Origin: Oxyruncus cristatus
Lineage: Eukaryota > Chordata > Aves > Passeriformes > Cotingidae
Reading direction: 5' to 3'
Length of the DNA stretch: 64,000 bases
Assembly (NCBI GenBank): GCA_013399855.1
Contig: VXAY01002463.1
Span: 278,667-342,666, forward strand
In this document: piece by piece, positions 9,251 through 22,549 of the stretch
Position numbering within the stretch: position 1 is the stretch's first letter
How the letters are laid out: every line of letters begins with the position of its first letter
Program-made: the position numbers and the translations under genes
Notes under the pieces: model-generated
Databases searched by the model: none
The model's input: the letters and a program-made list of their open reading frames with translations, nothing else
What the model was told of the DNA's origin: nothing

Positions 9251-12200
9251 AAACAGAGCCTATGGAGGCTCTGCAGTCTCTGTCCTTGGAGGATTTTAAG
9301 ACTGGATAAAGTTCCTGTTCTGGGATTTCTGCCCTGTGTTCCAATTGGTATGATAGACAAACTTGTGAAGTAGAGCTTTAACACACCCACTGACCATAAC
9401 TCAAAAGGCCCAATATCTTGTTGTCCTGCATATTCCAAATTCAGATATGTGAACCTAATATAAGATGGAATCAATTCAAAACAAGTGTTTTGCATCAAGT
9501 CTGAATGGATATAAATCACTAGTCCCCAGGCAAAAACTGAATCAGGACCAATGGAATAGGTTCATGGATTTACTTCCAGACAAAAAGAGCTATTTAAAAA
9601 GAGAATTATAGTAAACAAACTTTAGGAACTACTTAGTGGAGTTGTGAGTTTCCCCAAACATTTTTCTAACAGGCCAGATTAATTTTCTTCCATTTTTTCC
9701 ATTAAATAGATTACTTTAGACTGTGAATTCCTTTGCCAATTTCTAGCCTGTGGAGAATTTTAATGTCTGAGTAATAAACCCTTCCAAAAATGGGATATGT
9801 AATGGAAATGCAAAGGGACCTTTAACTAGAGTAAGTGTTGTGTTGTGCTGCAATAATAATAAACAACAATAGTAATATTAATAAAAATAACATGGTTTTA
9901 TGTGAACCCATAAAAGGCCATTTATATGATCCCCGTACAAATATTTAAAATTCCAAGATACTTCATTTTTCACAATTATTATTGTTACAGACTTTAAAGA
10001 ATCTTCCAAAGCCCTTGTATCTCAATGTGTTGCAGCTTAACAATATGCATTGGCAGATCTCTAGTCCTTAGACTACTGATTACTTAAAAGGACTCTTTGT
10101 TACTAAACTTTTTTTTAACATTTCTACTAAGCATACTTTTAACATATACCCCTTAATGAGAAACTAAGAGGTTCAAAGTTTCGCAAAGTTCTGAAAATTC
10201 CCCAAGTACAAATAAATGGTAGAAGCCTATTCAATAAATTATGAACCTAAAAAATAATCATTTTGATAATATTCATTATCAAAAAGGCAATTTCTTATAA
10301 AGCAGTTTCTGCATGTCCCCAGGCCATAAACTTACTCCCTGGCTTCCCACTGTGTGGAAGTTTCAATTAGAATTTCATGTTGAAAAGTACGTTAACACCT
10401 TCTTATATATATTTTGGTAATGTCTGTTTAACTCGGGCTGTCACAACTTCGAATGGATATTTTTTCTTTTCCAATAAACGACTTGAAAACAGGGGGGAAG
10501 ATATTGAATGACTCATAAATATATAATGTTTCCTATTTGTTATATTCTGCAATCAGAGGCAGCAGCTTTAAACTTGCATATCAGTGCATAATTCCACAAA
10601 CTTAAAAAATTGATCTGCCAATGTCTCCCCTCTAGCAATCTTTTAATTAAATGAACTTCACTCACCTTACCTCTAAACTCCTTGGGTTGATTTTATACTG
10701 AAATGTGATGCATTTTTCAGTGAAGTTTTTGGTTGTTGTTTTTAAACTGTAAAGGTTGTTTAGTAAACAAGTGTTTAATAATGTATAGAAGGTGACTGAA
10801 CATAGATCAATGTCAATTATTTATTCACAATAAAAAACTTGGAAGTAATGAGGTTCTTTTGTATGCTTGCCAACAAAAGCCAGACGTAGGCTTGGTTCTC
10901 AGTCACAGTAAATGAAATTGAGCTTTTAATTTGCAGGAAACTGTGCTGATTTAGACCAGCTAGAGGTCTACTTTAAGAATACATTTTTCCCCATATTCTT
11001 GCACAAGGACAGGATTTGTAGTGATGGAAGTTCTGTTTCAGTGTATCATTAAGTTAGTAGATGGCTCGACACAGAAAGACGTGATAATATCAGTAAGAAC
11101 CTAAAATATTGTAGAACCCTTGCAAATAGTTTGTGAAAAAAATATCTGAACAAGTTCACCTAACAGCTCAGAATACAAAAGTATGGGGTGAACTACAGGT
11201 AATGAGTGGCAAATGTATAGCTCCAGTGGGTCAGGACATAGGCCCTAACAATAGATGTAGTAGTTGTATAACTTTGGGCTTTTTAAACTGCAAAGGCCTC
11301 TTTCCAAAGCAAGAACATTGGATAAGATTGGCACAGAGAAGGTGTGTGGATCCCCCAGACTGCTGTCAGACATACATGTCTGCAGCTGCACCACAGCTCC
11401 TTGGCTTCAGAGTCAAATAAACACAGCTGTGAGGAGTGACAGAGGAGATGCCCTTTACCAGGGCACACACAAGTTGCTCCATCCACTGCCCACATCCTGT
11501 CACATCCACAGGCTACTGGCCATCTTGTCACTGCCAGGATGTCTTCAGTAAAACCACATCCCTGGAGAACCATGATGCTGCATTACCTTACAGGGTAGGG
11601 CAGGAAGTGTAGGAAAGCTGAGAGTGCTTTAGCTTTCCTTTATGCAAACTGCAGTCTTCTGCCAAGACGAAAACAGGAATTCCAGCTGAGTTCATACCTC
11701 ATTAGTTCCTTACTGTCCTCCTTTATTTTGCTGTCATCAAACTAGGCTGTATGAAGAACGTCAAGAGTGGAAGATCATGATACTTGCATTCTTCACTGAC
11801 ATTTTGAGACCCTGTAGAGGAAAATCTTCCATGGTTAAAGCTGGAAGATGACATCAGCAACTGTATTTCTTTCCCTCATGTGTATTTTAATGTTACTTAA
11901 AGTTCCACCACAATCCAAAAGGTATTTGTGTTTATAGGCATCTCACATGTTTGTAAATTGAAGAAGCAAAAGCTAAATGCACCTGCAAGTGGTTTTCAAT
12001 GCCCATAGTAAATATCGCTCTATTTCCCCTTCCCTCCCCAAAAGTCTTTGCTTCTAAACCATTTGTAGTGCTGCTAAGGAATCATAACTGCAGCACCAGA
12101 CATTACATGACAGCTGTTTGAACAGAAATACTAATTGCTTTCATATTTAATTAGCTATTGTTTAAATTAAAAATACCAACAAAACATTCACAGCAGGCTC

Positions 12201-13580
12201 ATTTTAACAGGCAGTTTATTGGTCCAGGCACCAGCTCAAAGAGCAGCAGGCATTGGATTCACGCACCAGCTCTCTTTAGTCCTGAGAAACTGCCAGAGCA
12301 TTCCTCACTCAACAGCTGCTGGTTCATCCCACTGGCCTGATCTCCTTCCTAATGTTTTTTCTTCTCCTGAAAAGGCAGAAACAGAGGTATGACACCAAGG
12401 CAGTAGGGAATTATCTCACCTATCCTTAGATATTAATAACGCAGATGTCTAGAATCCCTTTATTAAAAGTGGGGAGTAATAACCCCAGTCATGCATCTGA
12501 GGAGTGTTGTGCTTTGGTGCCAGGTTGTATCATGCCCACGCTGCTCACGGCTGCCCACTTAAGCACAAACAGTCTGCCCACACATTTGAGCACTTGGCCC
12601 TAGAACATTGTGATTATTTGTGTGATTTTGTCCTAATTCAAAATGACTGAAATGACACAGTGGCTATGCCACGAGGAATGGTGTTTTAATATCAGGAGGA
12701 TAATGGCATGTGCTCTGCACTCTGCAAGGTGGTTTGTAGCCGTGACACCTGTTCTATTGGACTTCAGAGCTATGTCCACCACAAACTCATATTGCTTATA
12801 GGAAATTGTCTCTGGGGTTTCCTATCCCCAGAGTGACCCTGGGTCATCTTGGAAGACAAAAAGCTCAGGTAAAAGGATGTTCAACTGGCTTATATGTAGA
12901 AGGTAACAGGTTCGTGAAGCAGTGAGGAAAACTGAGTCAATTGATTGTGTAATTGAAGATTTGAAGTGTAGATACAGTTAAAAAATATATCTCACTCCTT
13001 TCTAAGGTTTACTACAGGTTTGGGTATGACCTATTTTCTCTATTTTCTCTATTCCCTTTAAAGAGAGTAATTGAAGTTAGGTGCAAATACCTAACCCATG
13101 GAAATCCAGAGTTTGGCAGGATGAATATCAACCATTGTGCCATATGAAAGACTGGTGTCAAAGGCTGTCACTCTCTGACATGTTCAGTGTTCCCCCCACT
13201 CCCTTCTTCTCATATGGAAACACTGGAAACGTCACTCCAGGCAACAGGATGCATAGCTGGTACCACTGCAGGGAAGGGCCCCAGCATACTGTGTAGTCCC
13301 TGTGGATGTCCCAGTGGCATGTCTGTCTAGGAGATCCAGAGTTGTTTCCCTGAATGTGGCGATTCTGGATTACTACATGATTTAGATATTACCAAATGGC
13401 TATTGAGGCATTTTTCACTTGAATGTAGTGCTACACAACGACTGTCATGCCCATCTTCTTCCTAGTGACATCTACAGAAGTTATTAATATATTCCAAATA
13501 GCTTTGCTGTTTGCATGACTATTCCTTTCACTGATTCTCAAAGATGCTGGCAAGTATATTGCAGGTACAACTATTTTCTT
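9251..13580. other. Unique AT-rich sequence, no gene seen
   Basis: Simple AAT-rich sequence lies near 9850-9895. A somewhat GC-richer patch at about 11300-11560 has overlapping frames of 95-96 codons on both strands; open frames on both strands at once point to base composition and not to a gene. No named mobile element is recognised. Confidence 0.55.
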
Positions 13581-13584
13581 GAAT

Positions 13585-13680
13585 AAATATTTGTGTGGAT
13601 TTTCATGTGAGATTCACTTTCTGCTGATATTCGTGAAAAGAAAATTGTCTCACACAAATATACATGAAAATCAAATATTT
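13585..13680. repeat. Imperfect inverted repeat
   Basis: AAATATTTG (13585-13593) and ATTTTCATGT (13599-13608) are mirrored by ACATGAAAATCAAATATTT at 13662-13680. The left arm carries a 5-base insertion relative to the right arm. The loop is about 53 bases. Function unknown; it may be a remnant of a small palindromic element or chance in AT-rich sequence. Confidence 0.5.
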
Positions 13681-13689
13681 AACTGTTGC

Positions 13690-15476
13690 AAACACTGCCA
13701 AGGACAATTTTGTTTAAAATGTGTGCAAATATTCATGACAAATGTTTTGTGATATTCAGCTCTGAATAATTAACAATGCTTAAATTGCAACACATGTAAC
13801 AAAACCTATTAGTTCTAATAAGTCAGTACAGTGGAATTAATCAGGTTTTCATTTAAGCAAATGTATTACAAACTAAATTGTTTCGTAAGCTGTCAAATCC
13901 ATAGAAGCAAAAAAGTGTGGCTCCATTTTACCTACCAAGTGCCAGGTTTTGGTTCAGGTTCTGACTGGGAATCCAGCTCACACATGGGGGCAGTGGTACT
14001 TGGAAAGGGATTTGTGGTGGGATCCCTTACAACTGACCTCAGCTGTCTGAAAAATATAGGTAGGAACGAGTTGTCTCAAGCTTCCTGTAAAATCAGGGTA
14101 GGCTGTGGAAACACTTGCTCTTCCCCAGGATAGGTGCCTATGACAGGTGAAATGAATTGCAGTCTGGAGGTTCCTGTCACTCTCCATTAACCATAAGAGG
14201 AACCTTAGCAACTTATTTAAGCTAGACACCTACAAGACAGAATTAGGTGATATGAATCTCTTCAATTACAGACCCCAAACAACAAACTTGGATTAGGTGA
14301 AATGAACTCACCTCTACATCGCATTTTCAGGAGACTGTAAGGGAATTGCATGTCTTGCAGAAAGAAGTTTTCATTACAAAACCCTGATTTGCTTATTATG
14401 GGCCATATTTCTTTGCCTGCAAAACTATGACAAACCCCTTGCCATCATGATCTTAGTATGAAGGTCAAAATAAATAATGATGTATTTATTCAAACATGAC
14501 TTTGTGACTGAAATATGTGCAGAAAGTTTTTCTTTCCAAAACCACAAGTTTTTATCCTTCATGGTTGAAAAAAAAAAAGTTTGAAAATATATCCCAAGTG
14601 TATCTCAATATTCAATGCAAAAAGAGAAAAAAAAAGAGGAAAAAAATTCAAGGCATTATAAGTTTTTCTATTCTTGTGCTCTTTAATAGAAGACACGCTT
14701 ATGATTTTTGAGGACCCAACCCATGGTGTTTTAGCACTTATGGTTAGAATTATCAAGATGAAAAGACACTTCCCTTCCTGATTGGTGTTCATGAGGATGC
14801 ATCTGTTTTCCTGTGGCAAAATATATGTGCATTATATTATTCATTTGAAAAGTGTAATAGGCAAAATCAAGGAAATGCCCTGGCACTGATGCATGACTTC
14901 ATGCTGAATGCATACAGCATAAACCTTCACACAATCCATGTAGAGAGTACATGAAGGAAAACAAATGTGAAACATTTCTTCTTATGCTGCATTATCATTA
15001 TTGTGTGAATGTTTCATTTGGGAATGCAAACACTAATAAAAAGTGAGCCCTTGCCTATTGAGTTTACAAAGCATCATGTCGCCTGAAATATACATTAGTT
15101 GGCAAGAGGAAAACTACTTGATTCTGGAGAAAACCAATGTGGGAATAAGCTCCCCCAATAGCTGTTGAGGGAAAGTTTGTCCCTCTGGGTATTATTGTAC
15201 TTCAGTCAGCAAACCGCAGGATGATACAGATTCCCAGCTACTGCTTTGAGAAAGTCTCTGAGAGGACCTAGATTTCAGTTCACACTGGAAAGTTGTGTGC
15301 TGTAGGAATTATCCTGCCTATGCCAGCCCAACTATTCCTACCCTACCTCAGTGTGCCACACACTGAGCATCTTGCAGAGCTGGCAGCCTCTTTCTTGACA
15401 TACCAAGAGCATGTGTAGCCACATTGTGCTTGTCCTATCTGTAGATAAAGCACAGGCCATGGCTTCTCCTTCACAT
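13690..15476. other. Unique AT-rich sequence
   Basis: No gene or transposon recognised. It includes A-rich low-complexity tracts near 14569-14645. Reading frames stay at or below 100 codons and look random. Confidence 0.55.
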
Positions 15477-15780
15477 TGAAGCCCAAAAAGGCCGATATAT
15501 AAACTGCTTAGAGACAGATTTTATGCCTTTTAACAGAAGGTATTTATTACGACGTTGGGGAAGCCCCCAGCTAGCGCCGGACAAAGAGCTCCCAAGGGGT
15601 TAGTGTAAGGACAGGTAATTTATACAGCTCTTGAGAGTGATTACAACATCTCTACATACATATTCATTTTATTACATTATTAGATTACAATATTCATAGC
15701 AGGTGGAGTTAAGGTGGAGTTTGGGGCATGGTCTTTATTTTGAGGAATAATTNATTACCCCTAAGCCCTTTGTGTAATGC
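15477..15780 (-). mobile_element. LTR fragment of an endogenous retrovirus-like element
   Basis: On the minus strand the order is that of an LTR: a TATA-like TGTATAAATT (plus positions 15617-15626), then a GC-richer stretch with CCGGCGCTAGCTGGGGGC, then a polyadenylation signal AATAAA (plus positions 15543-15548) about 70 bases downstream, then sequence ending in TTCA at 15477. The segment stands out from its AT-rich flanks in base composition. No target duplication was found, so the 5' side may be truncated. A single undetermined base (n) lies at 15753. No internal viral genes are present. The LTR class is not determined. Confidence 0.55.
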
Positions 15781-18134
15781 TCCTAGTATTCTTCTGTGGG
15801 TCTAAGTCTGCTGAACTGAACAGAACAACATTTCCTTTGAGCAGGGTAGATATGAGGGGGGGTTAGCTTTCTTAGAGCAAGATACTTTGGTTAACCCTTT
15901 TAAAGCCTTGCTTTGCTTCAACATGATTCCCAAACAGTCATTGTAAGATGTAATGCAACTGCGGAGAAATGTGGATTTTAGTATGACAAAATTCATTGAG
16001 TTTTTAATTTCAAACACCATGGTTTCTGGTTTCTGATTTTTAAAATAGCATGACAGAAGTGTTCAGATGTTATACCAGTGAAATTCATCTGCATCCCTAA
16101 AGAGATGAATTGGAGATCTAAATTTTTACAAATTTTCTGCACAGTTTTGGTACTATGCTAAACTTTAAAATGTCTTCGAGTTTGATTTTTTTTTAATTAA
16201 TTTCAAAATTTGCCGTCAGCAAGATTTCAACTCAGTGTACTGGTAACTAATTTGTTTTTCATTGAGTTCTTTATTAACAAAGAAATCCCTTGATTATTAC
16301 ACTTCTCTGACTCTTGATAATCTCCCTTGCAACCAGTCTCATAATGCCTCAATACTTTTCACTGAAATATTAGTGAGCCTAAAGAGCTGCTGGGCCTTGT
16401 AATTAACTTCCAAATAATACGAAGGAAAGAGGATGTTGCAAATAGTAGGAGTCAGAAATGGATTAGTACCCGGTTTGAGAGGCCCATGGCACTGAGCACA
16501 GCCTTTGAGCTGAGGCTCACCTGCATTTCAGTCCTGTTCTTCACTCTTCCTAACAGCTGCTACATTTTCATTGCAATGCAATTTACATTTTACAGTGCTT
16601 TTCCTGACTGCACTCCGGGATACTTAACACATTCAAATGACCACAAGCTATTCAGCCCTGATGGGCAAGATGAAGCACAGTGATGCCTCCTCAAACTCAC
16701 TTCCTTTCCAATTACAAAAATAAATTAGCTGAACCTAACAGCACAAACCTGAGAAATGGATATTGCAAAGAAGAGAGTACCTTCAAGCTGGGCTGGGAGT
16801 GATAATAATCTAGCCCATAATTAAGAGTAGAAATATGCTTCAGTATTAAACAGCCACTGCTTCATTTGCAGTTGATAGGAAGAGAGCAAACTCATTACAA
16901 CAGCAATGTAAGGTTTTTCATACAAGTGCCATAAAAAAGACATTTCAAAAATAAGTTAATTAGCCACATAACGTGCCTTGGTGACAAGAAATTCCTGTCA
17001 TAATCCTTTTTATGGAGAGAGAAGCAAAGTCAGAACTTCCTCAAAAGTGGAAAAGTACCTGCAGGATGAGGAATGTAAATCAGGATTCTGCTCCAATGTG
17101 AAGCCATAAGGGTTCATTGCCCCATATACACTGTGAGAAAGTGTAGATGTCCTCAACAACCTGAGAATTAAAATGTGTTTTAAGTAGCATGTAAGATGCG
17201 TTTCATGTAACACTTAAAATGCATTTGAAACAACAGCAGCAGAACCTTTTCACAGACCATGCACGACTTCCTTGCCTTCAGAGATGGGACAGAAACCTGT
17301 GAAAGGAGCAAAAAAATTCTCTTTGCACCACTTGCTCCATTCTCCTGAGATCACTCTCTGCATGGGTGTGGAGAGCTGGAGAGAAAATGTAAGAAAAGGG
17401 AAGGACAAGCAAGTAAACTCCCATTGTTGGTACCCACCAGTAATATCTGAGAATGTTCTGAATGTGAAATATCTCATTTCTTCAGGAGTTCACAGCAAAT
17501 GAACTTCACAGAGAGAGAGCTACTTAACCAATAGATATAACCACAAGCAGACTCTTTTAGTGTTATAGAGTCTCTATCTTTCATCACTCCTTCTTTGGAG
17601 AAATTAGACCCTGGAAACAGTATTAAATATAAAATGAAAGCCTGAGGCACAAGTTCAAATGCAAACTGGAACTTGGTAATGTTTAAGGTTATTTCTTTTG
17701 TCTGCTTTTAACATTTTCTCCCTTACCCAGAAGACTATGTTCTGTTCAAAGCTGAGATTTATAAAATGAAAATGCAAAGGTTCCCCCTTTCAGAACATGA
17801 ATGGTATTTAAAGAGCCTTTCCTCCATAGCTCCTTTTGTATTTTTTAAAGCAAACAAAGCTGCTATAAAAAAATCAAATAATGAAATTCAAGAGAAACAA
17901 TAGAGAAAAACAGAGAGACATAATCTTATTCCATTTCTGACCAGTTTTGAACTACTTGTTCATATTTCCCATAGTCTGTCAAAATGAGCTGCTGGTAACA
18001 TTTGTTATTAAGAATAGGTTATAGATGGATCATAACTTACTTGCTGTTCTCCAGGATAGGTCACAAACGTGAGAAAATACTCTGAATCAGATTTAAAATT
18101 TTGCTTCCCATAAAGTATTGTGACCTGAGCTCTG
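15781..18134. other. Unique AT-rich sequence
   Basis: No gene or named repeat seen. The part at about 16350-17000 is compositionally mixed and not low-complexity; it could hold conserved non-coding sequence, but nothing in the window proves this. Confidence 0.5.
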
Positions 18135-18380
18135 CTACGGTCTTGAGCTCTGGCAGGAGAGGTTTAGGTTGGATATTAGGAAGAAATTTTTTACAGAGAG
18201 AGTAATCAGACATTGGAATGGGCTGCCCAGGGAAGTGGTGGATTCACCATCCCTGGCAGTATTTAAGATGAGACTGGATGTGGCACTTAGTGCCACGGTC
18301 TGGTAACCATGGCAGTGTTGGATCAAGGGTTGGACTTGATGATATCAGAGGTTTTTTCCAACCCAGTTGATTCTATGACT
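18135..18380 (+). mobile_element. CR1 LINE 3' end, same subfamily as 61180-61394
   Basis: Blocks in order: GGTTTAGGTTGGATATTAGG, ACAGAGAGAGTAATCAGACA, ATTGGAATGGGCTGCCCAGG, then the subfamily-specific GGCACTTAGTGCCACGGTCT and GTTGGATCAAGGGTTGGACT, ending GATTCTATGA. Only the end of ORF2 and the short 3' UTR are present. It is close to the copy at 61180-61394 (between 85% and 90% identical by eye), and its divergence is low compared with the other LINE copies here, so it is among the younger ones. Confidence 0.92.
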
Positions 18381-20719
18381 TGTAATAATATGATTCCCAG
18401 CAAATTTTCCTATTTTCAGAAATAATTAAACAAGACCATAATCCATTAGTGCCAGGACAGAATCTTCTAATGAGTATTATAAGTAGAAAGCATTCTATTT
18501 CGTTCTAGATTTCCCTATTTACCTGCTTTCTACTAACTACTCAGTTAAAAGTAGCTCTCTATCTAATCAAGTTTTTAGTAGAAAATGGTCATTTTTACAA
18601 ATCAGAAAGAAATGCTAAATGGAAACAATTTTCTTAACTTTACTAAGCAATCACTAAACCTTTGGTGGAATCAGCAAATTTTTCTTTTGAATGATTAATC
18701 TATTGAGATTCTTGAAATCCTGTAAACACTTTTATTGCTTCATTAGAGAAAAAACCCCAACATACTAAATGAGCCTGAAGCTTTTAGTTACTATCCAGGC
18801 CGATATTATCTATATGATAGGTTATATAATAGGTTAATAACATGACTGCTAATCACTGTTTGGGTTAATGCAAGTCACAAAAGGCAATGAATTTGCAGAC
18901 TAAAAAATAAACATTTGCAGAGCCTGATCTCTACCTGAATCTAGACTGTGTAAATAATCCCTTTTCCTCATAGTCACTGGAGTTCACCAAAAGGTACCAA
19001 GGGAAATGAAATGGGAATGGGAATAAAACTAATCTATTGATGTGACTCTGATTTGAGAATAGGGAGCTCAAGCAGCATCCTCTTCTGCTGAAGCAGAACT
19101 GTAAAGTACCATAGTTCTGAGCAGAACTCTGGAGGTTCACCAAGCATAGCTAGGCATAATCTCCAAAAACTTAACAGCATAGCAGCCTCCTTACCGTCAA
19201 ATTACCTGGTTTGTTTCCTAGGACAAACAATGGGTTTCAGAACCTGCATATCATCCATTCATCTTGTTACCACTGACTTCTTCAAGCTTCTGTTTCCTCT
19301 GTTTCACATTCATTGCCTCTAACTCTTTATATTTTCAACTTCTCCATTTCCTACTCTTCTTTACTCTTTCATGTTGTATTTTGCTCAAAGCTCAAAAAGG
19401 GAGTTCAGAAAACTTTCCCTAGGACATCTCTTAAAGGATGCTGGTAGGAGCTGCCTATTATCTCTCAACCCTGCATGGCACAGACAGCGAACGCAGAGCA
19501 CTCGAGCTCAGGAATGTTGCGCTCAGGATTGAATCATTGTAACATCAGTTCATTTTGCAGTGACAAGGATCCTTAAGATAAGGGTTTAAAACTTCCTTAT
19601 AGCCAAACAATATAGGTACCTTTTCAATGAAATTGAAGCTTATTTCTAAGTCTTTTATAATCCTTCTCATTTCTCATGATCTCCTCTTCCTTCATCTTTC
19701 AATCTCTTTCAACAACCTTGCATATGAGAGCACAATAAAAATTCTCAGACATCCCTTTCAGTAAATGAAAAGCGTTGTGAAAGCAGCGTGTGCATGTGTG
19801 TAGTTTACTCCTAGTATTAAGCTATTAGAGCATTCTGGGAAAAAAGTAATTATGAAATTATTGATCTGCTATCAGCTATATGGTCAGGTTTTTAAGGTGT
19901 GCAATAATATCCCTAGGTATGAGTTGTAATATCTGAAGGATTATTTGAATTTAGCAGCAAAACTTAATGGAACAAACTGTCAAGATAAAGATTTTTTAAA
20001 AAGCTTTTCATGCTTTGTTCATTTAGTCTGTAATACCTTTATTTATGTGCATATGGTGTGAAGGTAGTACATAGGATGAATTATCAAAGAAGACAGAGGT
20101 CTATCACAGCCAGACTTTATCTAACTTCAGTTTGGTAATTAATGTACAAATTCTCTGTTTTGTTTTGTTAGAATGTAGAGGTAACTTAGACTAGTACTAC
20201 TCATGCAGAGTAACATCTTACCATGAAAAATGCCACAAAAATACTCACTATATTTAAAGGCTTTTGCAGTCATTCATCATCACGGTGCCCAAAGGCAGGA
20301 TTCAAATCAAGATTAGGGTAAAAATTTACCTATGCACTTCATCTAGTTATCTGAAAAAGAGTCTCCGGGATATCTCACATCAAAACAAGCCTCCCACTGG
20401 CTGTCACTGTTGGTAACTGAGTCACAGCATAGGCTTCTAAGCTCCTGGTGCAGTCAGATCTAAAGAACACTGAGTAAAAATTAAAAAAATTATTCTTGAC
20501 CAGCTATGAGTGTCCAGTACTGTGTCTCACATGTAGGTATCAGGTGTCATTTGAGAAGCTTCGAGGTGTCCTTTCTGATTCAGGATGATATCTTGCACAG
20601 CCCTCTGTGATTTCTGCCTGCCCCATGAGCTTGTCTTTGACTATATGGGTAGCTCAGCTGGCACCAGATGTGTCTATGTGACTGAAGTGACTCCTTGATG
20701 TCCACTGTGTGGTTGAGCT

Positions 20720-20930
20720 GAATGACTGTGTGATGGACTTAAGGGTGTCTGAGTCATTGTTAGCTCACGGCAGAGCTGTTCCCAGCAGGAAGAACAGATG
20801 TAGCCACATTGATTGTGTGGAAGAGTCTACGTGGACACTGATTAGTACTGACAGTTGGCCTCAAGGTCAGGACACAGTCCCAGACACGTCTGTGTTGCTT
20901 AGTATAGGCATGGTGTTACGGGGTAGGCTA
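20720..20930. repeat. Possible dispersed repeat, copy B (resembles 990-1170)
   Basis: TTGGCCTCAAGGTCAG, then CCCAGACACG, then TTGCTTAGTATAGG near 20860-20910 align in order with the segment at about 1110-1170. A looser match may extend upstream. It is probably an old interspersed repeat of unknown family. Identity was estimated by eye only. Confidence 0.3.
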
Positions 20931-22451
20931 TTATTTTCAGTCTTTTTGATTTATAGTGCTTCTGTTGCATAAAATAGGTTGAGATAAGTTCATACTCATA
21001 AAGATTCCTTGGGAGGCTCTGTATCTGATGTCATTCATTCGCTCTAAGGCTGAAATTTAGTTCTAGAGGAAATACAGAATCAACAGGTGAGAGAGAAAAA
21101 AAGAAGAGGAGAAACAGTAAGAAGTCCCAGATGAACATTGTCCCCTGGATTCCTATTCAGTGCAGTGGGTGTCCCTATAATATTTTACCACAATAACTGT
21201 GTATTTTTCTCCAGGATCCACTCAAGCCTCCATTCTTTGCTACTGTTCACGATGCTGAAGCATATTTTGATTAGCAACAGAGGCTAAACTCTGAATGGCT
21301 GCTCAGCTTAATGCTTATGTGTTATTTGGGTCCTTAAAATAACTCAAAAGCTACAAGAAAAGCAGAGAAAAAGAAGGTAAAGAAGGGATGCCTCATGCTG
21401 TGGCGAGCACTTCCCATATCTGTATATGCAGGCAAAAAGTCATGAGAATAACAACATGAGGAAAATGGCAGGAGAGAAATGGAAGGAGAACAGCAAAGGG
21501 AAAATGCCTTCGCAGAGGCTGTGGGCTAGCAGTGCCATGACAGCTGGGGTAGAAGGGTGCAGAGCTGCTATGGACAAAGAGGCAGCAGAGCTTCCAGGGG
21601 AAAACCCTTAGCACTGTAAAAGTCCAAGACACCTGCGGGTAGCATCTCCCTCAGTGTGGTCACTGATGATGGATTTCTAACTTTTATCTGAAACACAATT
21701 GAATTCAGAATGGTGTATTCCCTCTTTGCTTCAGAAACACTCCACAACATCAATTTAAGAACATTTATGGTTTGTGTAGGGAAGTCATGCTGTTGCAATA
21801 CCCTATCACTTAAATGACTTAGAAAGAGTGATCTAAAAATGTGGTGGCATGGCTTACATAAAACAAAGTGCATTGGGTATTTGAGCAAGTTTTTGCTCTC
21901 ACATACACCACTGTAAACTTGAACTCTGTAAATCAGTACCAATTGAATTACTCTTGATTTGTCTTACTGTAAATGAACCAGTGTAGCCCATGAGTCAGCT
22001 TTTTGTTTAGAAGTTCCAGGGAGGCTGGAGCTGGACAGGCATTTTTTACATTAATTATGTTTTGTCAAGGAGACTTGAAACTGAGAAATACTCCATTATT
22101 TGGAATAAAATAAAAATAACATTAAAATTATATAATTAATTAATCTATAATCTTCATTGCTGTAAGTGCTCCTGAGTCTCCAGCACTGAATTTAGAGTAC
22201 AAATAAAAGACCTTTCCAGAGGCTACAAAATTGACAGATCATAAAAAAGCATTAATAACATAAAAATAATCAATAGTATAGGAAATAGGGCAAAGTAGGC
22301 AAGGTTTTCTTAATTCTGCTTTTGGAAATACGATGAGACAGAAGCCAGCATGAACCTTTCCATTGATTTGACTGTTCTGCCTGGTTCCACACACAGCATC
22401 ACAAACACAGAGACTGTACCAGCACTAAAATCTGTACTGCTGGGCTTCTGT

Positions 22452-22549
22452 GTCTGCAGGAGAATAACAACTAGGTCACTCTTAGGAGAGACTTTAAATG
22501 AAGAAGTATATTATGGTATTCCATACCTACAGAACACTTCTATGCAAAC
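22452..22549 (+). other. Exon-like segment, unproven
   Basis: An acceptor-like stretch TTCTGTGTCTGCAG ends at about 22459, followed by roughly 90 bases and CAAACA then GTAAGAGC, a good donor match near 22549. One forward frame is open across the segment, inside a 117-codon frame. The translation is not recognised. The signal is no stronger than expected by chance in a window this size. Confidence 0.12.

Noticed and set aside
8998..9519. Longest reading frame in the window, 173 codons on the minus strand
   Set aside because: Its right-hand coding start and most of its C-terminal half are antisense to the decayed CR1 at 8765-9250, and no domain is recognised. Antisense frames over LINE sequence are common.
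11264..11573. Overlapping frames of 95-96 codons on both strands
   Set aside because: They overlap in three frames and show no domain; a composition effect.
21568..21942. Minus-strand frame of 124 codons
   Set aside because: No domain, signal or splice context; it is near the length expected by chance in 64 kb, and another frame overlaps it on the opposite strand.
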